Assembly (NCBI GenBank): GCA_947071365.1
Contig: CAMTFT010000128.1
Span: forward strand, 1 to 6,003
Reading direction: 5' to 3'
Source: an uncultured bacterium
Lineage (GTDB): Bacteria > Bacillota > Clostridia > Lachnospirales > Lachnospiraceae
DNA length: 6,003 nucleotides
Within the stretch, counting starts at the first letter, position 1; each line of letters begins with the position of its first letter. Below are positions 5,978 through 6,003 of this stretch, one piece after another. The notes under the pieces are model-generated. The model had not been told where the DNA came from. It did no database searches and saw only the letters and a list, made by a program, of their open reading frames with translations. Made by a program: the position numbers and the translations under genes.

Positions 5978-6003
5978 CTGTCTCTTATACACATCTCCGA
6001 GCC
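5978..6003 (-). other. Untrimmed Nextera Read-2 adapter at the contig end (artefact)
   Basis: CTGTCTCTTATACACATCT at 5978-5996 is the reverse complement of the 19-bp Tn5 mosaic end, and CCGAGCC at 5997-6003 continues into the Read-2 (i7) side adapter. The Read-1 side would continue GACGCTG. Genomic sequence ends at about 5977; a few bases of ambiguity at the junction are possible. The sequence is not part of the organism. Confidence 0.98.

Noticed and set aside
5237..5992. 251-codon open frame on the - strand at the contig end
   Set aside because: Its GTG start and first residues (MYKRQ) come from the adapter, and it lies opposite the sensor kinase with low-complexity Arg-rich content.
1..6003. 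Terminal inverted repeats of a 6-kb mobile element
   Set aside because: The matching ends are commercial Nextera adapter, and the interior has no transposase, integrase or cargo-type genes.

Overview
The window is a complete 6,003-base assembled contig, not an excerpt of a longer molecule. Both ends carry untrimmed Illumina Nextera adapter: bases 1-44 (end of P7, 8-base i7 index, Read-2 adapter with the 19-bp mosaic end) and bases 5978-6003 (mosaic end plus seven adapter bases, reverse complement). Only about 45-5977 is biological. The organism looks like an anaerobic Firmicute of class Clostridia, most like Lachnospiraceae. This rests on strong AGGAGG-type ribosome sites, tightly packed same-strand genes, Clostridia-type protein sequences and an OmpR-family regulator paired with a multi-pass sensor kinase. 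I cannot assign genus or species from sequence alone.

Left half (85-3680), one apparent operon on the + strand: a membrane-anchored S41 carboxy-terminal processing protease with PDZ domain and intact Ser/Lys/Gln catalytic residues; a 246-residue sigma-70-like protein; and a full-length pyruvate kinase (478 residues). Gaps are very short (11 bases and 21 bases). The sigma-like protein is the most unusual gene here. It is collinear with a housekeeping sigma factor from region 1.1 to region 3 and keeps the core-binding region 2.2, but it has lost the promoter-melting aromatics of region 2.3 and has no region 4.

Middle (3681-3894): a 214-base gap with no gene. It holds a TTGACA-type candidate promoter that overlaps a large dyad with 13-bp perfect arms, then a GC-rich stretch with small hairpins and an imperfect direct repeat. 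It probably ends the first operon and starts the second.

Right half (3895-5977): an OmpR/PhoB-family response regulator followed 22 bases later by a GTG-started sensor histidine kinase. The kinase is cut off by the contig end after 454 codons, so its membrane/sensor part is present and its HisKA/ATPase part is absent. The last three codons' worth of reading beyond 5977 is adapter.

I see no mobile element, CRISPR array, rRNA or tRNA. Apart from the degenerate sigma-like protein and the intergenic dyad, this is an ordinary chromosomal region, and I do not claim a new defence or mobile system.
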